From contig NZ_QLSX01000001.1 of assembly GCF_003268885.1 (NCBI RefSeq), positions 1 through 64,000 of the forward strand: 64,000 bases of DNA. The letters run 5' to 3'. This stretch comes from Onishia taeanensis. GTDB taxonomy: Bacteria; Pseudomonadota; Gammaproteobacteria; Pseudomonadales; Halomonadaceae. Numbering within the stretch: the stretch's first letter is position 1; each line of letters begins with the position of its first letter. The position numbers and the translations under genes were made by a program. Under the pieces are notes generated by a model. The model was not told where the DNA came from. It did no database searches and saw nothing but the letters and a program-made list of their open reading frames with translations. Shown here in pieces: positions 7,990 through 15,729 of this stretch.

Positions 7990-8508
7990 TCAGTCATGCA
8001 GCCAGACCGGCGTTCCGGGCGGGGCTGCGGCGAAGACCTCTAGCAGGGCCTCATCGCGCAGTCGAATGCAGCCGTGGGAAGCAGCCACCCCCATGGGTTC
8101 GGTGGGCGGTGTGCCGTGCAGATAAATGTAGCGACGCTGGGAGTCGACGTCACCACCGCGGTTGTAGCCAGGCTCGAGGCCACACAGCCAGAGGATGCGG
8201 GTGAGGATCCAGTCACGCTTGGGATGCTCGGCGGCAAGCGCCGCTGAATAAACTTCGCCGGTGGGCCTGCGGCCCCGGAAGACGCAGCCGAGTGGCTGCC
8301 CCTCGCCGATGGCGGCGCGAACATAGTGCCAGCCGAGCGGTGTCTGGCCGCTGCCCTCGTGCTGACCATGACCGGCCAAGCCACTTGATATCGCATACTC
8401 GGCGTGACGGGCAGAGCCCTGCCAGACGACAAGGCGCTGCGTCGTGACATCGATGTCGAGCCAGACGCCATCCGCCGGCGGCAAGGCGTCGAGTCGTGGC
8501 GTGTGCAT
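7990..8508 (-). CDS. L,D-transpeptidase (YkuD-domain) protein
   Basis: 172 residues with a single YkuD domain. The active-site signature is HGTP (131-134) followed by SHGCIRL (144-150), Cys147 being the nucleophile. There is no signal peptide or membrane segment at the N-terminus (MHTPRLDALPPADGVW). It is thus a short, apparently cytoplasmic or unconventionally exported type, unlike the ErfK/YbiS enzymes that attach lipoprotein. It lies between psrA and nagZ, all on the minus strand, 67 bases before nagZ. A role in muropeptide handling fits the neighbours but is inferred. Confidence 0.88.
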   Translation of the reverse strand: MHTPRLDALPPADGVWLDIDVTTQRLVVWQGSARHAEYAISSGLAGHGQHEGSGQTPLGWHYVRAAIGEGQPLGCVFRGRRPTGEVYSAALAAEHPKRDWILTRILWLCGLEPGYNRGGDVDSQRRYIYLHGTPPTEPMGVAASHGCIRLRDEALLEVFAAAPPGTPVWLHD

Positions 8509-8511
8509 CTC

Positions 8512-9186
8512 CTACCCCGCGGCCTTGATGGATTCGGGGGCGCCTTCTGGCAAGGGAGCCTGGAGGGCGGCCACTACCACCGGCCGCAGACGACGCACCA
8601 GATCGCGCACGCTGACATGCTCGTCGAAATCCTTCTCGGCGATGTCACGCAGCGCATCGAGGCCAGAAAGCGTGAAGATCACCGTGCCAAGCACGAAGTG
8701 CAGGCGCCAGAAGCGCTCGGCATCCGGCAGTTCCGGTGTGGCCTTGCGTACCAGGTCGGTGAAACGGGTGAAGACGCTGCCGTAGTGCTCCTGAATGTAG
8801 CGGCGCAGATGGCCCTGGGCCTGACTGTAGGCAAGGCCCAGCAGCTTCATGAAGACCTTCAGGCTGTTACGTTCGGCTGGCACGTCAAGCACCGAGCGCG
8901 CCATGGTCTCGAGCAGGACTTCGAGGGGAATGATTTGCCCCTGGTAGTCCTGCTCCAGCGCATCGAGCGCGGTGTGAAAGCGCTCAGTGAAGGGGTCAAG
9001 GTAGCGGGCGAAGACGGCCTGGATTAGCGACTTCTTGGAACCGAAATGGTAGTTCACCGCTGCCAGGTTGACCTTGGCCTTGCTGGTAATGGTCCGTAGG
9101 GAGGTCTCGGCAAAGCCGCGCTCGGCGAACAGCACCTCTGCGGTATCGAGAATCCGCGTCACAGTATCGGTCTGGGCCATGCTCAT
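8512..9186 (-). CDS. psrA: TetR-family regulator PsrA
   Basis: 224 residues. The N-terminal HTH reads RILDTAEVLFAERGFAETSLRTITSKAKVNLAAVNYHFGS, very close to Pseudomonas PsrA. Later segments (FMKLLGLAYSQAQGHLRRY and FWRLHFVLG) also match that family. PsrA is a fatty-acid-responsive repressor/activator that controls beta-oxidation genes and rpoS in pseudomonads. The adjacent lexA and nagZ reproduce the Pseudomonas gene order, supporting orthology. Start: ATG at 9186, or the third codon (9180). A dyad at 9207-9220 matches the PsrA operator and suggests autoregulation. Confidence 0.9.
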   Translation of the reverse strand: MSMAQTDTVTRILDTAEVLFAERGFAETSLRTITSKAKVNLAAVNYHFGSKKSLIQAVFARYLDPFTERFHTALDALEQDYQGQIIPLEVLLETMARSVLDVPAERNSLKVFMKLLGLAYSQAQGHLRRYIQEHYGSVFTRFTDLVRKATPELPDAERFWRLHFVLGTVIFTLSGLDALRDIAEKDFDEHVSVRDLVRRLRPVVVAALQAPLPEGAPESIKAAG

Positions 9187-9206
9187 GCCTCTCCACCTGT
9201 CACCAA

Positions 9207-9220
9207 TAAACGAATGTTTA
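9207..9220. promoter_or_regulatory. probable PsrA operator
   Basis: TAAAC at 9207-9211 and GTTTA at 9216-9220 form an inverted repeat with a 4-base spacer, 21 bases upstream of psrA. The published PsrA consensus is (G/C)AAAC-N2-4-GTTT(G/C); the AAAC/GTTT core matches and the outer base is A/T instead of G/C. Confidence 0.65.
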
Positions 9221-9314
9221 AAACATAACCTGATTCTATGTCGTGCATCAGAATGTCACAACGGTGCGGAAAATCCACCTTAGGCCCGTCAACGTGCATC
9301 ACAGCGGCCTGAAT

Positions 9315-9392
9315 GGCCCTGGCGAAAAGGCAGTGTTGAAGGGTAATGGCGAAGCGCAGTGGTGAAGGGTACTGGCGAAAGAGGCTTGCCGT
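9315..9392 (+). repeat. three degenerate 26-bp tandem repeats
   Basis: Units 9315-9340, 9341-9366 and 9367-9392 share the pattern gg-ctggcgaa-gg-cagt-g-tgaa. The clearest shared part is GAAGGGTAATGGCGAA (9338-9353) against GAAGGGTACTGGCGAA (9364-9379). They sit between psrA and the lexA promoter. No function can be assigned. Confidence 0.6.
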
Positions 9393-9413
9393 ATTACTGG
9401 ATGCAATCACATA

Positions 9414-9429
9414 CTGTATACTTGAACAA
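9414..9429 (+). promoter_or_regulatory. candidate SOS (LexA) box of lexA-dinB
   Basis: CTG-N10-CAA (CTGTATACTTGAACAA) differs from the gammaproteobacterial consensus CTG-N10-CAG at one end base and keeps the TATA-type centre. It lies 31 bases before the lexA ATG, where an autoregulatory box is expected. Confidence 0.65.
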
Positions 9430-9459
9430 ACACCCTCAGTGACCACCGGCGGAGGCCGC

Positions 9460-10131
9460 ATGACACGCCCCCTGACACCGCGCCAGCAGAACGTCTATGA
9501 CTTTATCGTCAAGACCATGAGCGAGTTGGGCTACCCCCCGACCCGCGCCGAAATTGCCCGCGCCCTGGGCTTCCGCTCCCCCAACGCCGCCGAGGAACAC
9601 CTGCGCGCCCTGGACAAGAAAGGCGCCATTCGCATGGTGCCCGGCACCTCGCGGGGCATTCGCCTGCCGGCGATGGAAGCCGAAGCGGGGGAAAGCGAGC
9701 CCAAGGCTGCCAATTCGTCCGAGGCAAGCGCTCAGGGGCTGCCGATCATCGGTGAGGTGGCAGCGGGCAGCCCGATCCTCGCGACCGCTCATATCGATCG
9801 CTACTGCCCGCTGCCGGCCGATTACTTCACGCCCCGTGCCGACTATCTGCTGCGGGTGCGCGGGCTGTCGATGAAGGATATCGGCATTCTCGAGGGCGAC
9901 CTGCTGGCCGTGCATCGCACCGAGCGCATTCGCGACGGTCAGATCGTAGTGGCGCGCATCGATGAAGAGGTCACGGTGAAGCGTTTCAAACGCCAGGGGC
10001 ATACCGTTTGGCTGATGGCCGAGAACGAGGAATTCGCGCCCATCGAGATCGACCTGCGCCATCAGGCACTGGAAATCGAAGGGGTCGGGGTGGGCGTGAT
10101 TCGCGGCGGCAACGGTCAGGCCCTGCACTGA
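9460..10131 (+). CDS. lexA: LexA repressor / autoprotease
   Basis: 223 residues from the ATG at 9460 ([16 protein letters not shown]), preceded by GGAGG at 9451-9455; longer in-frame starts are unlikely. The N-terminal winged HTH contains [23 protein letters not shown]. The C-terminal S24 peptidase domain has the cleavage region GEVAAGSPI, the catalytic Ser in [10 protein letters not shown] and the Lys in EEVTVKRF. It represses SOS genes until RecA-stimulated self-cleavage. It is co-directional with dinB, 36 bases downstream, so the error-prone polymerase is induced together with its repressor. A linker ([20 protein letters not shown]) separates the domains and is longer than in E. coli. Confidence 0.97.
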   Translation: MTRPLTPRQQNVYDFIVKTMSELGYPPTRAEIARALGFRSPNAAEEHLRALDKKGAIRMVPGTSRGIRLPAMEAEAGESEPKAANSSEASAQGLPIIGEVAAGSPILATAHIDRYCPLPADYFTPRADYLLRVRGLSMKDIGILEGDLLAVHRTERIRDGQIVVARIDEEVTVKRFKRQGHTVWLMAENEEFAPIEIDLRHQALEIEGVGVGVIRGGNGQALH

Positions 10132-10167
10132 TACTCACGCTTTCACGCCACTGACGGAACGCCCGAC

Positions 10168-11340
10168 ATGGCCGGCACGCCAAGAAAGATCCTGCATGCC
10201 GACTGCGACTGTTTCTTTGCCGCGGTCGAGATGCGCGACAACCCTGCCCTGCGAGACGTGCCGATCGCCGTCGGGGGCGGGGTCGACCAGCGCGGGGTGA
10301 TTGCCACCTGCAATTATCCCGCTCGCGCCTTTGGTGTTCGCTCGGCCATGCCCACCGCCCGTGCCTTGCGTCTGTGCCCTGATCTCGTACTGGTGCGCGG
10401 CGACTACGAGCGCTACCGGGAGGTCTCCCGCCAGATCCAGGCGATCTTCCACGAACTGACCCCCCTGGTAGAACCCCTCTCCCTCGATGAAGCCTTCCTC
10501 GACGTCAGCGACGTCGACCATTTTCAGGGTAGCGCCACCTGGATGGCGCAATGGCTGAAGGCCGAGGCCCTGAAGCGCACCGGCATCACCATCTCGGTGG
10601 GCGTGGCCCCCTCGAAGTTCCTGGCCAAGATCGCCAGCGACTGGGAAAAGCCGGACGGTCTGACCGTCATCACCCCCGATGACGTCGATGCCTTTATCAC
10701 CGCTCTGCCGGTAAACTGCCTGCACGGAGTCGGTCCCGCTACCGCCGCCAAGCTTGAGGCAATGGGCATCGCCACCTGCGAAGACCTGCGCACCTGGCCT
10801 ATCGAGACCCTGCTTGAGCGCTTCGGCAAGTTCGGCAAACGGCTCTTCGAGCTCGCACGAGGCATCGACGAGCGCGAAGTACGCACCCACCGTGAGCGCA
10901 AGTCGATCAGCGTTGAGACGACTTTTCACCACGACCTGCCGGACCTGGCGGCCTGCCGAGACGCCCTTCTCCCGCTGATCGAGCGGCTGGCCGGACGCAT
11001 CGAACGCCACGGCCAGCCGCCGCTGGACAAGCTGTTCCTGAAGGTGCGCTTCAGCGACTTCACCCTCACCAGCCTCGAGTGCCAGGGCGCCATCCCCAGT
11101 GCCGAGCTCTTCCACCGCCTGCTCGAGCAGGCCTGGTCGCGGGCGGCACAGCCGGTGCGCCTGCTGGGCGTAGGGGTGCGCCTGGTATCAGCCGACGCTC
11201 GCCGCCAGCTCTCGCTGTTCGACGGCGAACCTGACGATGCGTCAGAGACGCTAGCCGACCTCGCATCTACTGACGTCTTTGAGGATGATTCTGAAGACGC
11301 CGCCGAAGAGGTTTCTGACGACAGGCCGGAACAGCAATAA
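10168..11340 (+). CDS. dinB: DNA polymerase IV (Y-family)
   Basis: 390 residues. Palm motifs are LHADCDCFFAAVE (first catalytic Asp) and SLDEAFLDV (second acidic pair). They are followed by the thumb/helix-hairpin-helix (LHGVGPATAAKLEAMGI) and the little-finger domain. The end carries QLSLF, the beta-clamp binding pentapeptide, but here it is followed by a ~40-residue acidic tail rich in Asp and Glu, unusual because this motif is normally terminal. It performs translesion and mutagenic synthesis. Placed 36 bases after lexA with no terminator between, it is probably SOS-induced from the lexA box. Confidence 0.95.
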   Translation: MAGTPRKILHADCDCFFAAVEMRDNPALRDVPIAVGGGVDQRGVIATCNYPARAFGVRSAMPTARALRLCPDLVLVRGDYERYREVSRQIQAIFHELTPLVEPLSLDEAFLDVSDVDHFQGSATWMAQWLKAEALKRTGITISVGVAPSKFLAKIASDWEKPDGLTVITPDDVDAFITALPVNCLHGVGPATAAKLEAMGIATCEDLRTWPIETLLERFGKFGKRLFELARGIDEREVRTHRERKSISVETTFHHDLPDLAACRDALLPLIERLAGRIERHGQPPLDKLFLKVRFSDFTLTSLECQGAIPSAELFHRLLEQAWSRAAQPVRLLGVGVRLVSADARRQLSLFDGEPDDASETLADLASTDVFEDDSEDAAEEVSDDRPEQQ

Positions 11341-11422
11341 CGGCCCCGGCGCAGCTTTCAGGTCAATGTTCGGCTATCCAGTAGCGCCTTAGATCAAACA
11401 AGGTCTGGTCCTTCGATAGCGG

Positions 11423-12007
11423 CTAGCCCAGCAGCCATTGCCAGGCCTTGGCCTCGACCAGCACCACCCACAGCCCGAGCAGGATGAATACCGAGCACGC
11501 CAGCAAGTGGATGGCCCGCATCGGCAGGCGTTCGCAGAACCGTGCACCAAGCCACAGCACCGGCACATTGGCAGCGAGCATGCCAAGGGTGGTCCCCAGC
11601 GTCACCAGCAGCACGTCCTCGAAGCGGGCGGCCAGCAATACGGTGGCAATCTGGGTCTTGTCGCCGATCTCGGCGAGAAAGAACAGCACGAAACTGGTGA
11701 GGAACACGCCATGCCCAGGCGGACCGGCCTCCAGGCCGTCGTCATCGTCGGGCTTGAGCAGCCAAAGGCCCATGCCGATGAATGCCAGGCCCACCAGGGC
11801 CGTCATCAGGCGAGGGTCGATCAAACCAACCAGCGTAGCGCCGAACCAGGCAGATACGCCGTGATTGATCAGGGTAGCGGCAACGATGGCCCAGAAGATC
11901 GGCCAGGGGCGAGCAAAGCGCGCCACCAGCAACAAGGTGAGCAGTTGGGTCTTGTCGCCAATTTCAGCCAGTCCGATGGCCAGGCCGGAAGTGATGAGTG
12001 CGTCCAA
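11423..12007 (-). CDS. Gdt1/UPF0016-family divalent cation exporter
   Basis: 194 residues with about six hydrophobic helices in two homologous halves. Each half carries the family signature E-x-G-D-K-T (residues 15-20 and 113-118). Characterised bacterial members export Mn2+ (MneA of Vibrio) and eukaryotic ones move Mn2+/Ca2+. An acidic cytoplasmic loop (KPDDDDGLEAG) joins the halves. It is convergent with dinB and is preceded by a long non-coding stretch with a stable hairpin. The sequence upstream lacks the GGGGAGUAG core of the Mn2+ yybP-ykoY riboswitch. Inner-membrane location is inferred. Confidence 0.87.
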   Translation of the reverse strand: MDALITSGLAIGLAEIGDKTQLLTLLLVARFARPWPIFWAIVAATLINHGVSAWFGATLVGLIDPRLMTALVGLAFIGMGLWLLKPDDDDGLEAGPPGHGVFLTSFVLFFLAEIGDKTQIATVLLAARFEDVLLVTLGTTLGMLAANVPVLWLGARFCERLPMRAIHLLACSVFILLGLWVVLVEAKAWQWLLG

Positions 12008-12354
12008 TGAATGATTCCCCCGGGCCGGCCACTAGACGATACAGAACACGATGTGCCGCCGGCCCCGGAAGCACATCATGTTCTGAGTCTCGTTTGACCT
12101 TTGGGCTATCAGGTATCGGATACCAGGCCCCGGGTCGTCGATGCCATGGTCGTAGCGACCAAATTTGTTGACATCGACCATTCTCGGTCGCTTCTTACGC
12201 GGGTGTCGCAGCGCTTACGCAGGCTTCTTTTACACGGCCTATAGGAAAGCCGCTGGACACGCCGAAGGAAGGCGGTTGGAAAGTAACTACTCCCCCAAAA
12301 CGCTGGCGATGATAGCGACTTATAAGAGACTTGCCAAGTTTTCGCGCGCGACGT
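12008..12354. other. non-coding interval with several dyads
   Basis: There is no credible gene here; a plus-strand frame from 12165 has no ribosome site or recognisable protein. It holds a long hairpin (12042-12085), the palindrome GGTATC-G-GATACC (12112-12124), and TGGTCG-tag-CGACCA (12147-12161). It lies upstream of the Gdt1-type gene and downstream of purU, both on the minus strand, so it probably contains the leader of the former and the end of the latter. Confidence 0.6.
12042..12085 (-). repeat. long stem-loop in the leader of the Gdt1-type gene
   Basis: CAGAACACGATGTGC (12042-12056) pairs with GCACATCATGTTCTG (12071-12085), 14 pairs with one C/A mismatch around a 14-base loop. It has no T-run, so it is not a classical terminator. 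On the minus strand it would sit in the 5' untranslated region, ending 35 bases before the start codon. Confidence 0.65.
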
Positions 12355-13209
12355 TCAGGCGAAAACCACGGTCTTGTTGCCGTGGATCAGCACGCGGTCC
12401 TGCAAGTGCCAGCGAAGACCACGGGCCAGAACGGCTTTTTCCACGTCGCGGCCGAAGCGCACCAGGTCATTGGCGGTATGACAGTGGCTGACGCGCTGGA
12501 TGTCCTGCTCGATGATCGGGCCGGCGTCCAGTTCCTCGGTCACGTAGTGGCAGGTCGCGCCGATCAGCTTGACCCCACGCTCATAGGCCTGGTGATAGGG
12601 CCGCGCACCGGCGAAGGAAGGCAGGAAGCTGTGGTGGATATTGATCACCCGGCCGGCATAGCGTTCGCACAGGGCCGGCGGCAGAATCTGCATGTAGCGG
12701 GCCAGCACCACGGTATCTGCCTGGGCCTCTTCGACCAGGCGTTCGACCTCGGCGAAGGCCGGGGCCTTGTCGCTGGGGTCGACGGGCACGTGATGGAACG
12801 GAATGCCATGCCATTCGACCAGCGAGCGTAAATCGTCGTGGTTGGAAATCACGCAGGGGATCTCGCAGTCCAGCTCGCCTGCGGTAAAGCGATACAGAAG
12901 ATCGACCAGGCAGTGGGATTCCTTGGACACCAGCATCGCCACGCGCTGGGGACGGCGGGTATCGGTCAGCTTCCATTGCATCTCGAAGTCGTCGGCGATC
13001 GGTGCAAACGCCTCGCGAAAGCCTTCCGCGTCGAGCGGCAGCGACTCCGCCACCACCTCATAGCGCATGAAGAAGCGGCCGCTGGTCAGGTCAGAGTGCT
13101 GGTTGGCTTCGGTGATCGAGCCGCCCTGGCCGGCGATGAAGTTCGAAACACGCGCCACAATGCCGACACGATCAGGGCAGGAGACCACCAAGCGATAGTA
13201 ATGAGACAT
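12355..13209 (-). CDS. purU: formyltetrahydrofolate deformylase
   Basis: 284 residues from the ATG at 13209 (MSHYYRLVVSCPDRVGI); a 19-residue upstream extension is hydrophobic and unlikely. An N-terminal ACT domain (about 1-85) is followed by the formyl-transferase domain with NIHHSFLPSFAGARPYHQA and GATCHYVTEELDAGPII, holding the Asn-His-Asp catalytic set. It hydrolyses 10-formyl-THF to formate and THF, balancing one-carbon pools and supplying formate to PurT-type steps. Divergent from the RNase J-like gene. Confidence 0.95.
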   Translation of the reverse strand: MSHYYRLVVSCPDRVGIVARVSNFIAGQGGSITEANQHSDLTSGRFFMRYEVVAESLPLDAEGFREAFAPIADDFEMQWKLTDTRRPQRVAMLVSKESHCLVDLLYRFTAGELDCEIPCVISNHDDLRSLVEWHGIPFHHVPVDPSDKAPAFAEVERLVEEAQADTVVLARYMQILPPALCERYAGRVINIHHSFLPSFAGARPYHQAYERGVKLIGATCHYVTEELDAGPIIEQDIQRVSHCHTANDLVRFGRDVEKAVLARGLRWHLQDRVLIHGNKTVVFA

Positions 13210-13391
13210 GGGTTGACCGTCAGTTGATAACCAGAAGAAAAAAACTACAAAGATGACTGCTGGCAAGGCACCAGACCCTCAAGTGTAACGAATTCACCCG
13301 CCTCGAAACACTCTGTACGCGGCGCTTCGCGTTGTCGCTAGCCTTACCAGATGCGTATGATGAGGCGACTCTTTGCTACATCGTGTTCGTC

Positions 13392-15083
13392 ATGTTCCGA
13401 CCTCGTGTCCAGATTCGTCCTCGCCGTCGTCCCCCGCTGCACTTCCTGCCTCTGGGCGGGTGTGGTGAGATCGGCATGAACCTCAATGTCTACGGCTATG
13501 ACGGACACTGGATCGCCGTGGACTGCGGCATGATGATCCGCCAGGATCTGCCCGACAGTCCGCTACAGGTGCCCAACCTGACGACGCTTGGCACCCTCGG
13601 CATTGCCCCCAAAGCCCTGATCATCACCCATGGTCATGAGGACCATATCGGCGCCGCCGCCTGGCTGTGGCCCCAGTGGGGCTGCCCGATTCATGCCACG
13701 CCGCTGGCGGCCGGCCTGCTGCGGGCCAAGTTCGCCGAGCGCGGCCTGGCCACCGACGCCATCCATATCATTGATCCGGGCGAGGCCATGGAGACCGGCC
13801 CCTTCGGGCTGCGTTTCCTGCCGCTGACGCACTCCATTCCCGAGAGCTGCTCGCTGCTGATCACCACGCCCGAACAACGCGTATTGCATACCGGTGACTG
13901 GAAGTTAGACCCGGCGCCGATGATCGGCAAGCCGGTCGACGAGAGCCTCTATCGAGCACTGGCACCGGTCGACCTGGTGGTCGGCGATTCCACCAATGCC
14001 CCCCTGCCCGGCCACTCACGCAGCGAGCGCGACGTGGCCGAGGCACTGGAGCGCACCATTGCTGCCTGCAGCGGTCGGGTGATCGTGTCCTGTTTCGCCA
14101 GCAACCTGGACCGGGTACTGGCCATCGGCCTCGCCGCCCAGCGCTGTGGCCGTCGGGTCAGCCTGATGGGCCGCTCCATGGAGCGCATGGTGGGGGTTGC
14201 CCGCGGGCTTGGCTATCTCGACGACTTCCCTCCCCTGGTGCCGGTACGAGATCTTGGCTATCTGCCTCCCGAGGAGGTCCTGGTGATCGCCACCGGCAGC
14301 CAGGGCGAGCCACGCGCGGCACTCTCGCGTCTTGCACGCGGCCGCCACGGGGATTTCGAGCTCGCGCCGGGAGACAGTGTGATCTTTTCCGCCAAGGCGA
14401 TTCCGGGTAACGAGCGACTGATCGAGCGCTTGCAGCACGGCCTTCGCCAGCTCGGCGTCACTCTCTTCGATGAACGCGAGCACCCTGAGCTGCATGCTTC
14501 TGGCCACCCGGCTCAAGACGAGCTGAACACCTTCTACGAATGGGTGAAGCCGCGCCACCTGCTGCCGGTGCATGGCGAACATCGCCACCAGCAGGCGCAC
14601 CGGGAACTGGCCGAAGCCCGCGGTATTGTAGCCCCGCTGGTGCCGGTCAACGGCGATCTGATCCGCCTGGACGGTGACGGCCTGACCCGGGAATCGCGCC
14701 ACCCTCAGCCGCCCTGCATCATCAGCCAGGAAGCGGTAACTCCGGTACCGGACCTTGATGATCCCAAGGCCGGTCGCCGTGAACGTCACGGCAGTCTCTT
14801 CCTGGCCCTGCCGGTCACCCCGCTGGATGAAGGCTGGACGCGGATCGGTCGCCTGTTACTCGACGTTTCCACATCGACGCCGCTCGATGAGGACGCCTTC
14901 GCCGACTGGCTGGACGATCGACTGGGCGAATTATCGGCGGATAATCTCGCCGAACTTCGACGGCAGCTGCATCCTAGCCTGATGCATTATCTGGGCGAAC
15001 GCCTGCGCCATCTTCCGGCGGTGCATCTGCAACTGCTGGCCGCTGAGCCTCTCGGCGAAGAGACATCCGCCAGCAGATCCTGA
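13392..15083 (+). CDS. RNase J-like metallo-beta-lactamase ribonuclease
   Basis: About 563 residues from the ATG at 13392 (MFRPRVQIRPRRRPPL); an in-frame ATG/TTG further upstream is possible and neither has a clear Shine-Dalgarno. The sequence shows PLGGCGEIGMN (20-30), the metal motif HGHEDH (80-85), GDWKLDP, STNAPLPGHSRSE, the beta-CASP block IVSCFASNLDR, and MGRSMERM, all diagnostic of RNase J. The C-terminal HGEHRHQ supplies the last metal ligand. RNase J is a 5'-3' exo/endonuclease, common in Gram-positives and patchy in gammaproteobacteria, where RNase E dominates. The C-terminal ~110 residues are divergent. Confidence 0.88.
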   Translation: MFRPRVQIRPRRRPPLHFLPLGGCGEIGMNLNVYGYDGHWIAVDCGMMIRQDLPDSPLQVPNLTTLGTLGIAPKALIITHGHEDHIGAAAWLWPQWGCPIHATPLAAGLLRAKFAERGLATDAIHIIDPGEAMETGPFGLRFLPLTHSIPESCSLLITTPEQRVLHTGDWKLDPAPMIGKPVDESLYRALAPVDLVVGDSTNAPLPGHSRSERDVAEALERTIAACSGRVIVSCFASNLDRVLAIGLAAQRCGRRVSLMGRSMERMVGVARGLGYLDDFPPLVPVRDLGYLPPEEVLVIATGSQGEPRAALSRLARGRHGDFELAPGDSVIFSAKAIPGNERLIERLQHGLRQLGVTLFDEREHPELHASGHPAQDELNTFYEWVKPRHLLPVHGEHRHQQAHRELAEARGIVAPLVPVNGDLIRLDGDGLTRESRHPQPPCIISQEAVTPVPDLDDPKAGRRERHGSLFLALPVTPLDEGWTRIGRLLLDVSTSTPLDEDAFADWLDDRLGELSADNLAELRRQLHPSLMHYLGERLRHLPAVHLQLLAAEPLGEETSASRS

Positions 15084-15121
15084 GCAGGGCCAACACGTCG
15101 TGAACTTTAAGAGACGAGTTT

Positions 15122-15155
15122 AGGCAAAGGCTGGCTGAGCCAGCCAACTTTGCCT
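15122..15155 (+). terminator. stem-loop after the RNase J-like gene
   Basis: AGGCAAAG-GCTGGC (15122-15135) pairs with GCCAGC and CTTTGCCT (15139-15155) with a CAA bulge. No long T-tract follows, so termination is plausible but not certain. The rest of 15084-15271 shows no gene. Confidence 0.5.
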
Positions 15156-15271
15156 TATCTTGCCGGCCTCGCCTGCCGCTCGGCCTTGGCCATCTGCGCC
15201 ATGAGGTTCTTCGCGACTCACTTACGGACTTACATCAGCCTTTCCGTGGAGCACCACACGACAGCCGATGA

Positions 15272-15562
15272 TCAGGACTGTTTGGCATCCTTCGGCGGAC
15301 GGCCACGACGACGCTTGGGCTGCTCTGGCACCAGATCATCCACGGAAAGCCCGGCATCATTGATGGCTTCACGAATCTCCGCGAGCTTTTGCTCCTTCAT
15401 TCGCTCTTCCTGCTGACGCTCACGCTCTTCTTCCTGCTTGTGTTCGATGACTTCGCCAATGACTTCAGCCAGCTTGTGAAGCTGTTCCATGCTCAGCTGC
15501 CGCGCGGCTGCGCGCGCGACATTCTTGTTGCGGGCAATACGCTCGAGGGTTTCCGATGACAT
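15272..15562 (-). CDS. small H-NS-like/AT-hook nucleoid-type protein
   Basis: 96 residues from the ATG at 15562, chosen because GGAG sits six bases before it; a GTG four codons earlier is also in frame. The protein has an N-terminal helical part (LERIARNKNVARAAARQLSMEQLHKLAEVI), then a strongly charged coiled coil (EHKQEEERERQQEERMKEQKL). The basic tail PKRRRGRPPKD contains an AT-hook-like RGRP core. This is the architecture of H-NS/MvaT-like DNA-binding proteins (oligomerisation then DNA minor-groove contact), but the tail is not the classical H-NS one. A role as a nucleoid protein or local silencer is inferred. Confidence 0.65.
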   Translation of the reverse strand: MSSETLERIARNKNVARAAARQLSMEQLHKLAEVIGEVIEHKQEEERERQQEERMKEQKLAEIREAINDAGLSVDDLVPEQPKRRRGRPPKDAKQS

Positions 15563-15663
15563 TGGCTTCTCCACGTGTCGAGTGCTAAAAAACCGTTAAC
15601 TACAGAAAAGAAAAGTATATGCACAAGCCGTTACTTGGCAAGAAATAGACACATATTTGCCCG

Positions 15664-15697
15664 CAAAAAAACCGACCCACTGGGGTCGGTTTTTTTA
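15664..15697. terminator. bidirectional intrinsic terminator at the end of the moa operon
   Basis: CCGACCC (15672-15678) and GGGTCGG (15683-15689) form a 7-bp stem with A7 before and T7 after. On the minus strand it lies 33 bases after the moaA stop and is followed by a T-run. Confidence 0.92.
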
Positions 15698-15729
15698 TAT
15701 AACGCTCTCAACATGTCGCTGGAAAAGGC

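Noticed and set aside
12042-12120. yybP-ykoY (Mn2+) riboswitch before the Gdt1-type gene
   Set aside because: A GACCTTTGGGC stretch on the plus strand looked like the riboswitch 3' end, but it is on the wrong strand and the GGGGAGUAG core is missing.
12165-12491. Plus-strand ORF of 108 codons after the non-coding gap
   Set aside because: No ribosome site, no recognisable protein, and it runs antisense into purU.
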